64,000 nt of DNA from Hibiscus mutabilis (GCA_019671005.1 CM033752.1:27226969-27290968); one strand, 5' to 3'. Counted from the stretch's first letter, positions 1 through 11,700 are shown. Made by a program: numbers and translations. The notes: generated by a model not told the origin, from the letters alone.

Positions 1-334
1 TTTACCTAGCGATATTGAAGTCGCAAGAGGTCATGAGCAATGTAAGGCGATCACCACTAGAAGTGGCCAACAACTTAAAGAGACTCAAGCTCGCTTATCA
101 AACAAAAATCCACAAAAAGATCAAGACAAACCCAGCAGCAAAACCTCAGATGCTGAACCAGGAATTGCTGCGGCAACCAGCGATAAGCATGCCTCGGCAA
201 CCAACGATAGGCACATCACGGCAACCCCAGTTGATAGTGCCTCAGTAACTCCAGTTGCCCCGGTAATGCCATCAATCAGGTTCCAGACCAATGAAAGGAT
301 CGAAGATAACCGACTTCCACCACCATTCCCATAG
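1..334 (+). pseudogene. gag 3' end, Athila copy A
   Basis: The frame containing position 5 is open to a TAG at 332-334. It encodes the end of Gag, including the EQCKAITTRSG stretch that copy B also has near 34051. Gag would form the particle in the cytoplasm. Residues 50-90 are a low-complexity linker in which GCCTCGGCAACC-like units recur (about 160-245). Protease follows in the same frame, so this TAG is a single in-frame interruption of a gag-pro reading frame. Copy B has CAA at that codon, so a C-to-T change of a CAG codon is likely. Confidence 0.7.
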
Positions 335-1127
335 AGGTTGAAGCGACAAAAGTAAGAATATCAATTCAAAAAGTTTCTTGATATTCTAAAGCAAGTCCAC
401 ATCAACTTGCCATTGGTTGAGGTGATTGAACAAATGTCGAACTATGCCAAGTTCCTGAAAGACATTATGTCCAAGAGAACAAGGCTAGGAGAGTTTAAAA
501 CGGCTGCCACAACAGAGAGATGCATGGCCATGTTGTACAATCGCATGCCACCCAAGTTGAAGGATCTCGAAAGTTTCACAATACCTTGTTCCATCAGAAA
601 CCACTATGTCGGGAAAGTATTATGCGACCTTGGAGCAAGCATAAACTTGATGCCTAAATCGGTTTTCCAGAAACTAGGAATCGGGAAGGCAAGACCTACA
701 ACAGTTATGCTACAGCTAGCCGACAGATCCTATGTGCATACAGAGGGAAAAATTGAAGACATACTGGTAAAAGTTGATAAATTTATTTTCCCGCTGACTT
801 TATTGTTTTGGATTGTGAAGCAGATGAGCATGCACCTATCATTCTCGGAAGACCCTTCCTAGCAACAAGGAGAACCTTGATCGATGTTGAAAAGGGAGAA
901 CTCACAATGAGGGTTAATGACATCAAGTTAAACTAAATGTGTTCCAAACACTAAGGCATGCCGATGATCCGGAAGAATGCCAACTTCTTCATGCCACGGA
1001 AGAGTTCAACTTCGACGAGGAATTTAGTTGCCTCGACAACTACATTGCCAATCAAGAGGAACCTGGGGAGTATGAAGAACCGATTGATGAGGAACAACAA
1101 GAAGAGGCAAATTGGTTAGTCAATTGA
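335..1127 (+). pseudogene. Retropepsin-type aspartic protease, Athila copy A
   Basis: This is the aspartic protease that would process the polyprotein. The catalytic loop reads CDLGAS with the Asp codon at 626-628, followed by INLMP, the usual Athila form of the D-T/S-G motif. A one-base deletion in the T-run near 790 (copy B has one more T) shifts the frame, so the rest of the domain, including the ILGRPFLAT stretch around 840-870, is read in another frame. An acidic linker follows (939-1127) and ends in a TGA. Copy B preserves the same region at about 34320-35190. Confidence 0.75.
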
Positions 1128-1129
1128 CC

Positions 1130-2182
1130 AGGTACATACTTTGAACCACTGGATTACTCAGGTAAGGAAGGTAAACTCGAAAAGCCCTCCATTGAACAAC
1201 CACTAATTCTTGAGTTAAAACAATTGCCAGAACAACTAAAATATGCTTACTTGGGAACCGATAATACATTGCCTGTAATTATTTCCTCTAAGTTACAGCC
1301 TGACCAGGAAAAGAAGCTGATCAAAATGTTGATGCTACACAAGAAGGCAATAGGGTGGACAATTGCCGACTTAAAGGGAATTAGCCCGGCAGTGTGCATG
1401 CACAAGATTTTGTTGGAAGATGATCACAAACCTTCGATTGAGGCCTAGAGGAGACTGAATCATGCCATGAAAAGGGTTGTAATTAAAGAAATCATCAAGT
1501 GGCTTGACGCTGGCATCATATACCCTATCTCTGATAGTACATGGGTAAGTCCGGTACAATGTGTACTGAAAAGGGAGGTATAACGGTGGTAAGTAATGAA
1601 AACAATAAACTCATTCCAACCAGGACTGTGACCGGTTGGAGGGTTTGTATGGATTATCGAAAGCTAAACAAAGCCACTAGGAAAGATCACTTCCCATTAC
1701 TTTTTGTTGATCAAATGCTTGACCGTCCTGAAGGTAAACCCTTTTATTATTTTCTTGATGGCTATTCAGGTTACAATCAAATTGCCATAGCACCGGAAGA
1801 TCAAGAAAAGACAACCTTCACATGCCCATACGGTACTTATGCTTTTCGAAGGATGTCGTTCGGATTGTGTAACGCCTCGGCAACCTTCCAAAGATGCATG
1901 ATGGCACTCTTTTCAGACATGGTCGAAGACTTCCTTGAGATCTTCATGGATGATTTTTCCGTTTTTGGTAATGACTTCGACATTTGCCTTGGCAATTTAG
2001 AGAAGGTGTTGGCAAGATGTGAAGAAACCGATTTAGTCCTTAATTGGGAGAAGTGCCATTTTATGGTAGATGAAGGAATAGTGCTTGGCCACAAGATTTC
2101 ATCCAAGGGAATTGAAGTAGACAAAGCCAAGGTGGACGTGATCGAGAGATTACCCCCACCAAGTTCGGTTAAAGGAATCTGA
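1130..2182 (+). pseudogene. Reverse transcriptase domain, Athila copy A
   Basis: This is the Ty3/gypsy RT. The fingers and palm begin with the TIADLKGISP stretch at about 1360. The catalytic box is FMDD at 1943-1954, intact here, unlike copy B. A TAG at 1446-1448 (CAA in copy B) and a frameshift between about 1450 and 1570 break the first third. From 1541 the domain is open for 213 codons to a TGA at 2180, where copy B has CAA. The protein would copy the element RNA inside the particle. It is non-functional because of the breaks. Confidence 0.85.
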
Positions 2183-2790
2183 AGCTTTCTTGGACATGCA
2201 GGTTTTTATAGGAGGTTTATTCATAATTTTTCTAAAATTACTAAACCCTTGTGCAATTTGCTTGAACATGATAAAGTCTTCAATTTTGATGATTCTTGCA
2301 CCCAAGCATTCGAAACCCTAAAGGAAAAGCTTGCCTCGGCACCCATTGTCGTTCCACCAGATTGGACGCTACCTTTTGAGCTCATGTGTGATGCAAGTGA
2401 TTTTGCGGTAGGAGCAGTCCTAGGCCAACGCACAAGTAAGACCTTTCATGTGATATACTATGCTAGTAAAACTCTTAATAGTGCTCAAGTGAATTACACA
2501 ACAACGGAGAAAGAGTTACTAGCTGTAGTTTTCGCATTTGACAAGTTTCGATCTTATCTGATTGGTACAAAGGTAATTGTTCATACGGACATTCGGCAAT
2601 TAAGTATTTATTTGCTAAAAAGGATGCCAAACCTCATTTGATTCGTTGGATATTACTTTTATAAGAATTTGATATTGAAATTAAGGACAGGAAAGGAACA
2701 GAAAATCAAGTAGCCGATCACTTATCACGCTTAGAACGCAATAGGGAGGAGGACGTGGATTTAGAAATATGTGATTCATTCCCGGATGAG
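2183..2790 (+). pseudogene. RNase H domain, Athila copy A
   Basis: This is the RNase H that follows gypsy RT. The CDASDFAVGA motif with the first catalytic Asp lies at about 2389, then the TEKELLAVVFAFDKFR helix at about 2507-2553 and the HTD motif at about 2583. One base is missing after HTD (copy B reads TDHSTIKY), which shifts the frame. The end of the domain merges into the 24-bp minisatellite at 2803. Confidence 0.8.
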
Positions 2791-2802
2791 CAACTTTTAG
2801 TT

Positions 2803-3000
2803 GCCTCGGCAACCATGGATGCGCACGCCTCGGAAACTATGGATGCACACGCCTCGACAACCCTTGATGCCTCGGCAACCATGGATGTGCATGCCTCGGC
2901 AACCCTCGACGCTGCAGTAGCTCTTGACGCGCACGCCTCGACATCCATGGATGCGCATGCCTCGGCAACCCTCGACGTCGCAACAACTCTAGACGCACAC
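2803..3000 (+). repeat. 24-bp minisatellite in pol, between RNase H and integrase
   Basis: About eight units of 24 bp (some 18 or 21 bp) start GCCTCGGCAACC and end ATGGATGCGCAC, at 2803, 2827, 2851, 2869, 2893, 2917, 2935 and 2959. All unit lengths are multiples of three, so each keeps the frame and encodes an Ala-Ser-Ala-Thr-Met-Asp-Ala-His type octapeptide. Copy B has only one GCAACACCATGG stretch here (about 36741), so the array expanded in copy A or its progenitor. Confidence 0.9.
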
Positions 3001-3059
3001 ACTCTTGGGAGCAGTCACCACGGTAGCACATGCCTCGGCAATACCCTAGTAAGCGGATT

Positions 3060-4330
3060 TAGTTAATTTCCTTGTTTGTGGTATCTTACCTTATGGCCTT
3101 ACTCACTAAGGGAAGAAGCGGTTCCGCCATGATGCTAAGCATTACTTTTGGGAAGAGCCTCTTTTGTTTAAACAATGTACATATCAGGTTATATACCGAT
3201 GTGTACCTGAAGAGGAGCAGCAGCATGTACTCCGGCAATGCCACTCTTTACCCTATACTGGATATTTTGGAAGAACTCGCACCGCGGCCAAAGTTTTACA
3301 ATCCAGTTTGTATTGACTAACACTGTACAAAGATGCCCAAGAGTTTTACAAGCAATATGATCGTTGCCAGAGGACGGGCAATATCTCTAGACGACATGAG
3401 ATGCCGCTCCAAAACATCATCGAGGTGGAATTGTTCGATGTATGGGGGATTGATTTTATAGGACCTTTCCCATCTTCATTTGGCAACCTCTACATTCTAC
3501 TTGCCGTCGACTACGTGTCTAAATGGGTTGAGGCAGCTGCAGTTCCCAACAGCGATTCCAAGACCGTGCAACGATTGTTGCAGAAAAATATATTTACACG
3601 GTTTGGGATGTCGAGAGCAATTATCAGTGATGAAGGCAAGCACTTTGACAACAGACTTATTACCAAGATGTTGCAACGCTTCGGCGTGTCATACAAAATT
3701 GTCATGGTATATCACCCACAAGCCAATGGGCAAGCAAAAATTTCCAACCGAGAATTGAAGGGTATACTCGAGAAAGTTGTAAATCCCTCTAGGAAGCATT
3801 GGTCAGTAAGACTAGATGACGCACTTTGGGCATATCGTACTGCATTCAAAACACCCTTAGGCATGTCCCCCTTCTGACTTGTCTATGGTAAAACATGCCA
3901 TCTACCGGTGGAAATCGAACACAAGGTATATTGGGCAATCAAGACCGTGAATATGGATTGGGAAAGTACCGGACAAAAGCGTTTGTTGGACCTCAACGAG
4001 ATAGAAGAATTTCGTGCACTCGCCTATAACAATGCACGAATCTATAAGGAGAAAATAAAGCAATGGCATGATAAGAAACTATTTCCACGGAAATTCATGC
4101 CAGGGCAACTAGTTCTCTTATTCAATTCTCGGCTAAAACTTTTCCCGGGAAAACTGAAATCAAGATGGTCGGGACCATTCGAAGTTTTCAAACCATTCTC
4201 CCATGGTGCCGTGATAATCAAGTCCATCACTGACGAACATGAATTCAAAGTCAACGGACAAAGATTGAAGCACAACAACGGTGCCCATGTAGAACGCAAC
4301 AAAGAAGTGGTCACCTTAGGAGATGCATGA
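3060..4330 (+). pseudogene. Integrase, Athila copy A
   Basis: This is the gypsy integrase, which joins element cDNA to the chromosome. The zinc-binding HHCC part is damaged; its CQRTGNI-type end is visible near 3370. The DDE core shows WGIDF (first Asp about 3450), SDEGKHF (second Asp about 3628) and SNREL (Glu about 3750). A TGA at 3875 interrupts SPF-LVY. The C-terminal part includes FPGKLKSRWSGPF at about 4141-4180 and ends with TGA at 4328-4330. Copy B preserves the same module at 36700-37979. Confidence 0.85.
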
Positions 4331-4728
4331 GCATGCTCTCCTTTCGATATTTTATTTTTATTTTTATTTTTATCTTTTTCGAACTATTTAATTTTCTATT
4401 TTTTATTATTTTTAGTTATTTTTGTTTTTAGGATAGATTTATTTATTTTCTTTAAGATTAAAACTACATCTTTCTTTCATATTTATCTTTTTAAGTTTAA
4501 GAATTTCTTTACACATCTTTATTTTTTTTATTAGTTTATCTTTAAGTTTAATCATTATTTTATTTGTTTTTGAATTGTAGGAAAAAGAGTTCAAGATAAA
4601 GAGGAATTTAGATTCAAGAAGGAAATTTCTTTAACAAAGAAATTAATGGGCTGAATCTAAGACTTATATTAAGCCTCCAATTTACCCTAAATAAACCCCC
4701 TAGCCGTCACCCTCACCCATGTAGTCTT
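4331..4728 (+). other. Non-coding T-rich spacer with possible splice acceptor
   Basis: No ORF is present. The spacer is strongly T-rich (long T and TTTA runs, 4340-4570) and ends in TTGTAG followed by GAAAAAGAG at 4575-4589. Copy B has the same arrangement at 38060-38295. A polypyrimidine tract ending in AG just before the env-like ORF is what a spliced subgenomic mRNA would need; this is inference. Confidence 0.5.
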
Positions 4729-5670
4729 TTGCTCATACATTCTATCTTGCATAATCGCATCATTAACATTGGAAAAACTATTTGTGATGAGATTTTTGTA
4801 TGTAGCTCAAAAGACAAGGGTTCTCTTTTTTTCCCTTGCTTAATTTCTAATCTTTGCAAGGAGATGCATGTCCCAAGTGAGTCCACTGATGAAAAGGCCC
4901 TACCAAAGTCCGGTTGGAATCGAGCACAAATCCGAAAGCTAATGGGAGAGGCACCGGTAAAATCCCTAACGCCTTCAATTGCCGCGGTAACTCTTGCTGC
5001 CTCGGCAACTCCTAATGTCCAAGAAAATGATGCCCGAGCAACTCGGACAGTAGCCCCAGGATAACTTGAAGCACTCTTACAACCGTTGGCGAACCGCCTT
5101 AGGAAAATTGAAGATCAGAAACTAATGTTCATGCGGTGCATGAAGGATCACAACAATGCCATCACCCAAGTCATCCTGGAAAAGTACCCGAACAACCGCG
5201 TGTCGTTCCCAATATTCCCTACCGAAATCTTTGCCACGGCAACCAATGAAGCAGTTACGACGGTAACCGTAACAGATGATGCCGCGACAACCTACATTGC
5301 GCCTGCCCAAACAGTTGCCATGGCAGCCAACACTGAAGATGTCATGGCAACCAAAGCTAAAGACGCCCCGACAACCACTGCATATGCCAAAGGTAAAACA
5401 CCTATGCCCAAATCAACTCGTACTGAATCATTGTTTGATTTTTCAGATTCAGACGAGTCCTCCATTGCACCAACAAAGACCGCACCAATCGAATCCTCCA
5501 AGCCCAAGCAAAAAGCCAATGACATTGATGAAGAGGACGATAAGGACAACCCCGTACTAGGATTGATTCCACCATCGGCAACAAGGAAGCAACCACTGTG
5601 TTCAAGCAAAAAAATCAAGACACCGACCAAAAGGAAACTAATCATCCACGATGACGAACTCTCGGAGTAA
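4729..5670 (+). pseudogene. env-like third ORF of Athila copy A (broken)
   Basis: This is the extra ORF between integrase and 3' LTR. 4729-5064 and 5086-5670 are two open segments separated by a TAA at 5062-5064. The first contains the IHSILHNRIINIGKTICDEI region, shared with copy B near 42690 and typical of the plant transposon protein domain found in Athila third ORFs. The second is low complexity, rich in Ala, Thr and Pro, with repeated GCCACGGCAACC-like units, an acidic Ser-rich stretch and a basic C-terminus. Function is unknown. A clear signal peptide or transmembrane helix is not seen in what remains. Confidence 0.65.
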
Positions 5671-6407
5671 GTCCTCGTTTGCATTTTACTTTTCTTTATT
5701 TTTATTTTTCTTTGTGCATGCATTGAGGACAATGCCTCACTCGAGTTTGGAGGGGATTGTTATTAGTTAGTTACCATGTTTAGTTGCATTCATCTTAAGT
5801 ATTTCATTTAGGATACATAAATTGCTTGCCATGCCTTTAGTTGGAACAAGAATTGCCTAGATTTGATGAATATCCGATGATGACTTTGCCAATGCACTTA
5901 ATTGATAGAATTTTTATTCTATGATAACCATGGAAACACTTAGAATTTTACTATGATGCTAAATTTGATGAAACACTGTTGTGGTTTGATTGATTCAAGG
6001 AATTCTAGCAAACTTAGGTTGACAGTTAAAAAATTAGGGGATTAGAATAAAATTTGGATGAATGCTAGAGGTGCCTGAAATTGGCTCTAGTATGCACTAA
6101 AAAATGATCACTAGTGGTGCCCGAAACCAGCTCTAGTTAAAACATGCTAAAAGAACCCAATGAAGTAATTTGAAAACCTCTTGTTTGCATAGAATCCAAA
6201 AAATCAACTTGCACACAACTCCGCACACGCTCACAAGCATTATAGTTTGATTCCAAGTAACTCCTAAGTTTTTCGAAAAATGAAAAGCCAATCATACTTT
6301 ATGCCCCGGTTCTGAGAATTGAAATCAAGTTCAAAGCTAAGTTTATGAAAGTTGAAGTCTTGGCGGGTAAGTGTTAGTTTGCATTGCTTGAGGACAAGCA
6401 AGAGTTC
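5671..6407 (+). other. 3' non-coding spacer of Athila copy A
   Basis: No coding sequence. It includes a conserved stretch (TGCATTGAGGACAATGCCTC, about 5720), two CTAGAG hairpin units (6065-6136) and the conserved GCTTGAGGACAAGCA inverted repeat (about 6385-6399) just before the polypurine tract. Copy B has the same elements at 43577, 43913-44071 and about 44329-44343. Confidence 0.6.
6065..6136 (+). repeat. Two 26-nt hairpin units (CTAGAG...CTCTAG)
   Basis: Units at 6065-6090 and 6111-6136 have the form CTAGAGGTGCC-loop-GGCTCTAG, a stem of five to six pairs around a GCC/GGC inner stem. The second unit is diverged. Copy B has four such units. Confidence 0.7.
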
Positions 6408-6420
6408 GAGCTTGGGGATG
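6408..6420 (+). other. Polypurine tract, Athila copy A
   Basis: GAGCTTGGGGATG directly precedes the TGTTAAG start of the 3' LTR. It is the likely plus-strand primer site and corresponds to GAGTCTGGGGGTG in copy B. Confidence 0.8.
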
Positions 6421-7906
6421 TGTTAAGTGTTCAAAAGTACTATTTCTATTACCCTTTTTATTCATATTATTGCTAGACTTAGGCTCATATTAGTTGCATT
6501 ATTAGTCATTCATGCATGTTTGCATCGTTTCCTTGGTGGACAAGCTTGATTTCATATTTTGCTCAATTTTGTGGAAAAAGATACTGCTTTGGTGTGTTTT
6601 TGTGTGTGTGTGTAGAATCACTTGCCAAAGCAAGGCTGGAACCAGTTTCCAGGGCAATGCATGAAGGAGATGTTGAGCTAGTTGCCAGGGCAATTTTTGA
6701 AAATGAATAAGATGATATAGTAGTCAAAATCGATGACTAGATAAGCCCAAGATGACATGGAGTAAAGCTAAATCCCAAAGGAGTTTGATTTCCATGAAAA
6801 AGTCAAAGAGAAATTAAATCCCAAGAAGATATGAGAAGTTCTAGAAGGAATTTAAATATAATAAAGAATTATATTCTTTAAAGATAATTTAATTCCAACT
6901 TAACTTCCTCCTCAAAAAAGACTTTGACCTAGCCCTATAAATTCAAGACCATACTGTCAACTCCAAAGGGAGAGAGAGGAGAAAATTTTTGACAAGATCA
7001 AGGGCAAGGGAGATTTCGACAAAGCTTCATCCATTCTTCATCTTTTTCTTTCTTGTTCAATTAGGTTTATGCTAGGAATTCTTTATCTTGTGTTTCTTTG
7101 AAACCTAGCCATGAACTAAATCTATTTGGCTATGGTTATTGTGTTTTGTGGTTGTGAGAAACAATTGGATTTTGTTTAGGTAATAAGAGTTTGCACTTTC
7201 TATTCAAGGTTTATTCATTATTGGTTCTTATTCTTGTTTGCGAGTTAATTGGGAGAGGATCTCGCAAATTCATCTATTTATCTAATATCGGGAGAGTTAG
7301 ATTCAAGAAACGAATGAGTATGGTCTTTATTCAATCTATTGATGGTGAAGATTAATCTGGCTTACGAATAAGTTAAGGATTTCAACGGCTAAGAGGAGAG
7401 CAAGATTGGTTATTGTTCACCCTTGATTCACGTAGGGATGTATTATACAAGTAGCTAGAGTTTCAACTTAGGGATAAGAAGAAACCATTGAAGAACGCTC
7501 CGCCGAACCTTGAAGTTGCTGCCCAGACGCCCAAGTAGTTGCCCAGCTAGTCGTCTAGGCAACCATCGATTAGTTGCCAAGGCAACCCTGCTGTGCAAGT
7601 TGCCACGGCAACTGAGTTGCCCTTGCACTCTTTTACCAAGACAATCCAATCGGCTATCACACCTCAACTCACGATAACATGGCCTATTCTCTCTCATCTG
7701 ATTTCATCAATTCTTTTACTTTATTGCTTTCTAGTTTAGTTGTTAGTTAAACTCCTACAATCTTCTACTTGTGTTTGTTTTACTTTTTACAGTGCAAGAG
7801 ATTAGATTCTTGAAGTAGCACCAATCCTTATGGAGGCGATATCTTTTATACTATAACTTGTGATGTGTACACTTGCACAATTACGGAGCACTTATTACGC
7901 GCAACA
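6421..7906 (+). repeat. 3' LTR of Athila copy A (1486 bp, complete)
   Basis: It starts TGTTAAGTG and ends CGCAACA, giving TGTT/AACA termini. It aligns along its length with the copy B 5' LTR (31061-32493, 1433 bp). TTGCC..GGCAA palindromes lie near 6622-6693 and 7520-7620. The next five bases, GTAAT (7907-7911), should be the target duplication; the partner is outside the window. Confidence 0.9.
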
Positions 7907-8300
7907 GTAATCATGCTGCAGTGTTAATTCTAGATGGTGCGAATGAGAATAGACAACAGAGATTAGCGGTTAGTAGTGGTAAACAGAGTGGCGCTCGTAA
8001 GGGTGTCAGTGATGGTTTAAAAGCTTGATTGAAAGTTTGAAAGGGCAAGGAGAATAAACCCCCTGCAAGGATGATCCTCACCGAGTGGATACCACAAGGA
8101 TTTGGCAATCTAGGTACTGGATCATCAGGTGTTTCTAGATCTGATAGACCGCTAGGTTTGAAGGTTCATGATGAGGCTAGTGGGGAGATCGAGGTTTATT
8201 CAGATGCTATGGACGTTGCGGATACTGGGCCGATACTAGATCTGATACGGCTGATCGCAGTCAGTAAGGTGTTTTCGTTCCTTTACTTGTCATTTTTACC
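7907..8300 (+). pseudogene. LINE ORF1 tail (probable)
   Basis: A diverged stretch precedes the endonuclease ORF. 8071-8304 is open for 77 codons (Gly/Ser and acidic, no zinc knuckle visible). By position it would be the end of the LINE RNA-binding ORF1. Sequence alone gives no domain. Confidence 0.35.
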
Positions 8301-9000
8301 ATGATTAAGTTTCTCTTTTGGAATTGCCAAAGAGCGACTAGCACTGAGTTTTGTCATTATTTTAAAGATTTTTGCAGGCATTATCATCTTTAGTTAGTTG
8401 CACTTATAGAGCCTACAATTATTGGGGCTCGTGCTGATAGAGTGATTTCTTATTTTGGTTTTTCTAGTTCTTTTCGTGTTGAGACGAATGGGCTTAGCGG
8501 CGGGATTTGGATTCTTTGGAATAATGGCATTGATGTTGAGATTTTGAAGGTGTCTAACCAATTCTACTTGGGCAGGTTCGATACTCGGGGTCAACGCAAT
8601 GGGTTTTTTTTACAGCCGTGTATGCAAGTTCTAATGTTACCATTAGAAAGGGGATTTGGGAGTGTTTATCGGACCTCAATCCAGGGAATGATGTAGCTTG
8701 GTTGTTAGGTGGTAATTTTAATTTCATCCTACGACATGATGAGCGGGGTGGTAGTTCAGCTCGGGGCAATGTGATTAGTTCTTTATTTTATGACTTTATT
8801 TTTTACAACAAACTTTTAAAGGTGGAATTTCCATGGGAAGAGTTCACTTGAAAGCGTGGATTGGTTCGTAAGTGGTTGTATCGGTGCTTGTGTAATGAAA
8901 ATGGGCGAGTGTTTTGCCTATCTCGCTAGTTTCCCATTTGGATCGTGTGGGTTCTGATAATTTTCCTTTGCTTCTGCACTACCCGCGTCAGAATAGTGAT
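8301..9000 (+). pseudogene. LINE ORF2 endonuclease (AP-type)
   Basis: ATG at 8301 is followed by FLFWNCQRA, the WNCRG-type opening of LINE AP endonucleases. An EPTIIG-type stretch (about 8410) and GGIWILWN (about 8500) follow, as in the plant family. TAG at about 8392 and several later frameshifts break it. In a live LINE this domain nicks target DNA to prime reverse transcription. Confidence 0.75.
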
Positions 9001-9119
9001 CGTGAATCTAGACCTTTTCACTTTATTGCAGCCTAGCAAGATCACCCTCGTTTTGAAGAGTTTCTTCAAAATGCATGGGATATGAGTGCGGATATGGAAT
9101 CTAATATTAGGATGTTTAC

Positions 9120-11080
9120 AACCAAGGTTCAACAGTGGAATGAAATAGTGTTTGGGCATATTAAGAAGAAGAAAAAAGAACTACTTGCACGTATACGGGG
9201 TATTGTTAGGGCTTTATGAACCGCGTACTCAGAGTTTCTTGTTCAGTTGGATAGTGACTTACGGGCTAAATTGGAGGAGGTGCTACGCCATGAGAAAAGT
9301 CTTTGGATTCAAAAATCATGGGTGCAATGGATAAATTTCAGTGATAGGAATACTTCTTTCTTCTATAGATACACTATGCATAGGAGGAGGTCAAATTATG
9401 TGTTTGCTTTACGAGGTGAAGATGGGGGTGGTGCTCGGATCAAACTCAGTTAAAGAATATGGCCGTTCAATTCTACAAAGAGCTTTTTTTTAGCAATGGC
9501 AATGTAAATTCTAGCTTTGCGATTATGGGCAATTTCTGACATGTACTGAGTCGATGTGTCGGGAGTTTTTAGCACCGGTTAGGGATGAGGAAGTCAGGTC
9601 TGTGGTGTTTGAAATGGGGTCTCTCAAAGCTCTGGGAGCTGACGGATTGCATTCTTTGTTCTACCAAAAGAATTAGTCTATGTGGGGCCGTCGGTATGCA
9701 AATTAGTACGGGATACATTTGAGGGGAAACCATTTTCTTTGTCATTGAATCGTACACTTCTAGTTCTTTTACCAAAAGTTAAATCGCCCAAGTGTATGGC
9801 TTAATTTCGCCCGTTAAGTTTATGCTCAGTTTTGTATAAGATCATCACCAAAACTATAGTGAATCGATTTAAGTCTTACATGCTGGATTGGGTCTCGATG
9901 AACCAAACAAGTTTTGTGCCAAGGAGATCTATTACGGACAACGTAGTAATTGCACATAAAGTGATTCATTCCATGCGGAGCAAAAAGGGTAAAGCTGGTT
10001 GCATGACGCTTAAAATTTACCTTGAGAAGGCTTATGATAGGCTTGAGTGGGCCTTTATAGACAATACACTGCAGGATAAATTTCGATGTTTGATTATACG
10101 TTGTGTATCTTCTGTCTCTATGCAGGTACTTTGGAATGGTTATGCTTCGGATACTTTTTCCCTTCGAGAGGTATCAGACATAGTGACCTGTTATCTCCAT
10201 ACTTATTTGTTCTTTGTATGGAGAGGTTGGCACAATCGGTGCATCGAGCTGTAAATAATGGTAGTTAGAAGCTTGTCCGGCTAGTTCGAAATGGCCTTGC
10301 TATATCTCACTTATTTTTCGCAGATGACATGTTTCTATTTGTTGAAGCCTCGGCAAGTCAGGTGGATGTGATTGAGGAGATTCTGCATGATTTTTGTTGA
10401 GCTTCTGGTCAGAAGGTGAGCGTGGCTAAGACTAATGTCTTTTTCTCTGAGAATGTTGAGTCACCTTTACGTTTGAGTATTAGTGGTAGTTTTGGGTTCC
10501 GTGAAGTCAGTGATCTGAGGAGGTACCTGGAGTTCCACTGTTGCATTCAAGAGTAACAAAAGCTGTATATCAGTATATGATCCAGAGAGTTCGGAACAAG
10601 TTGACAGGTTGGTCTGCCAGGAATCATTTCTTTTGTGAGGCATGTATTCCTTGCTAAGTCCGTGTTATCATCTATTTCGTACTACTCAAGCAATCCACAC
10701 TTTTACCGAGGGGTGTTTGCTTGGAAATAGAGAAAATTATTAGAGGTTTTGTTTGGGGTCATACGAATGGTCAGCGCGGGGTCAATCTTGTAAGTTGGGA
10801 AAAAGTGTGTTTGCCAGTTTTGAATGGTGGCTTGGGGTTCAAGATTCTAGATCAACAAAATGCAGCTTTTTTGATAAAAATTTCCTTCAACCTTGTTGCT
10901 CGACCGAACCAACTATGGGTGCAGGTATTGAGGACAAAGTATAAATGGGAGGGTAGTATCCCGAAAGAGATTCATCGAAATAATTGCTCTCATCTTTGGA
11001 GGGGAATTAGCTTGGTTTGGAGTAGTGTGCGCGATAGTTTTGTGTGGTCTATGGGTAATGGACGATCTATTTACTTTTGA
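9120..11080 (+). pseudogene. LINE reverse transcriptase
   Basis: Conserved RT blocks are visible across frames: NQTSFVPRRSITDN at about 9901-9942, LEKAYDRLEW at about 10021-10050, and the catalytic box FADD at 10317-10328 (F-A-D-D is the usual plant L1 form). The thumb region with LVSWEKVCLP (about 10788) and LWVQVLRTKY follows to 11080. Frameshifts near 10170 and 10300 and an in-frame TAG near 10266 disrupt it. Confidence 0.85.
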
Positions 11081-11239
11081 AGGGATGTGTGGCTAGGAGA
11101 TATTGGGCCATTGATGTATAAGATTAATGATCCATCCTATATACCGACTCTTTCTAAAGCATCTATTTCGAGCATGATTGATGAATTGGGGAATTGGAAG
11201 TGAAGTGAGTGTGCAGAGTTTCTTCTCGATGCGATTTTA

Positions 11240-11700
11240 CATAGATTGGTTAGCACTATACTTCCCAGTCAGCTAGGTAAAGATGATGGTGTGGGTTGGA
11301 AATGGACGGTTTCTCGTGATTTCACTATGCATTATGCTTATAAATTACGTACTTTGTCGGTAGGTTCAGAAGAAGATAATTTATGGAAGTTAGTTGCGTG
11401 TTTTAAAGGATTGCCGAGGATCCATATATTTTTATGGCTCATTGTAAGTAGTCGCGTACTCACGAATGTGGAACGAGTTCGTCAGCACATGGCCAATAAC
11501 ATGACTTGTGGGGCGTGCGGGGATTTGGTGGAATCCATAGACCACATTCGTGCATAGCTGCCCTGCGGCGGTTGTGATATGGGTTGCAATAGTGAATGCG
11601 AATAAGCTTTCAGAGTTCTTATCCATGGATTTTGGTGATTGGATTAGGGTTAATTTGGAGAACCCATCCTATTTTGCTATGCATATACCGCATTGGGACT
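11240..11700 (+). pseudogene. LINE zf-RVT zinc-binding domain
   Basis: The FKGLPRIHIFLWL stretch (about 11402-11440), the ERVRQHM stretch and a CGACGDLVESIDH zinc-binding segment (about 11510-11545) match the zf-RVT domain that follows plant LINE RTs. TAG at about 11555 and a frameshift follow. Confidence 0.75.

Larger units (their letters stand above)
1..7906 (+). mobile_element. Athila-type Ty3/gypsy LTR retrotransposon, copy A (5' end outside window)
   Basis: The order is gag end, aspartic protease, RT, RNase H, integrase, long non-coding spacer, env-like ORF, hairpin-rich spacer, polypurine tract and 3' LTR. This is the gypsy order plus the extra 3' ORF typical of the Athila lineage. The coding part matches copy B (31061-45450) almost throughout. 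Stops and frameshifts in every domain show that it is dead. The 5' LTR and most of gag lie left of the window. The 3' LTR ends at 7906 and LINE sequence follows directly, so the element was inserted into that LINE. Lineage is inferred from the protease motif, the env-like ORF and copy B's tRNA-Asp primer site. Confidence 0.9.
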
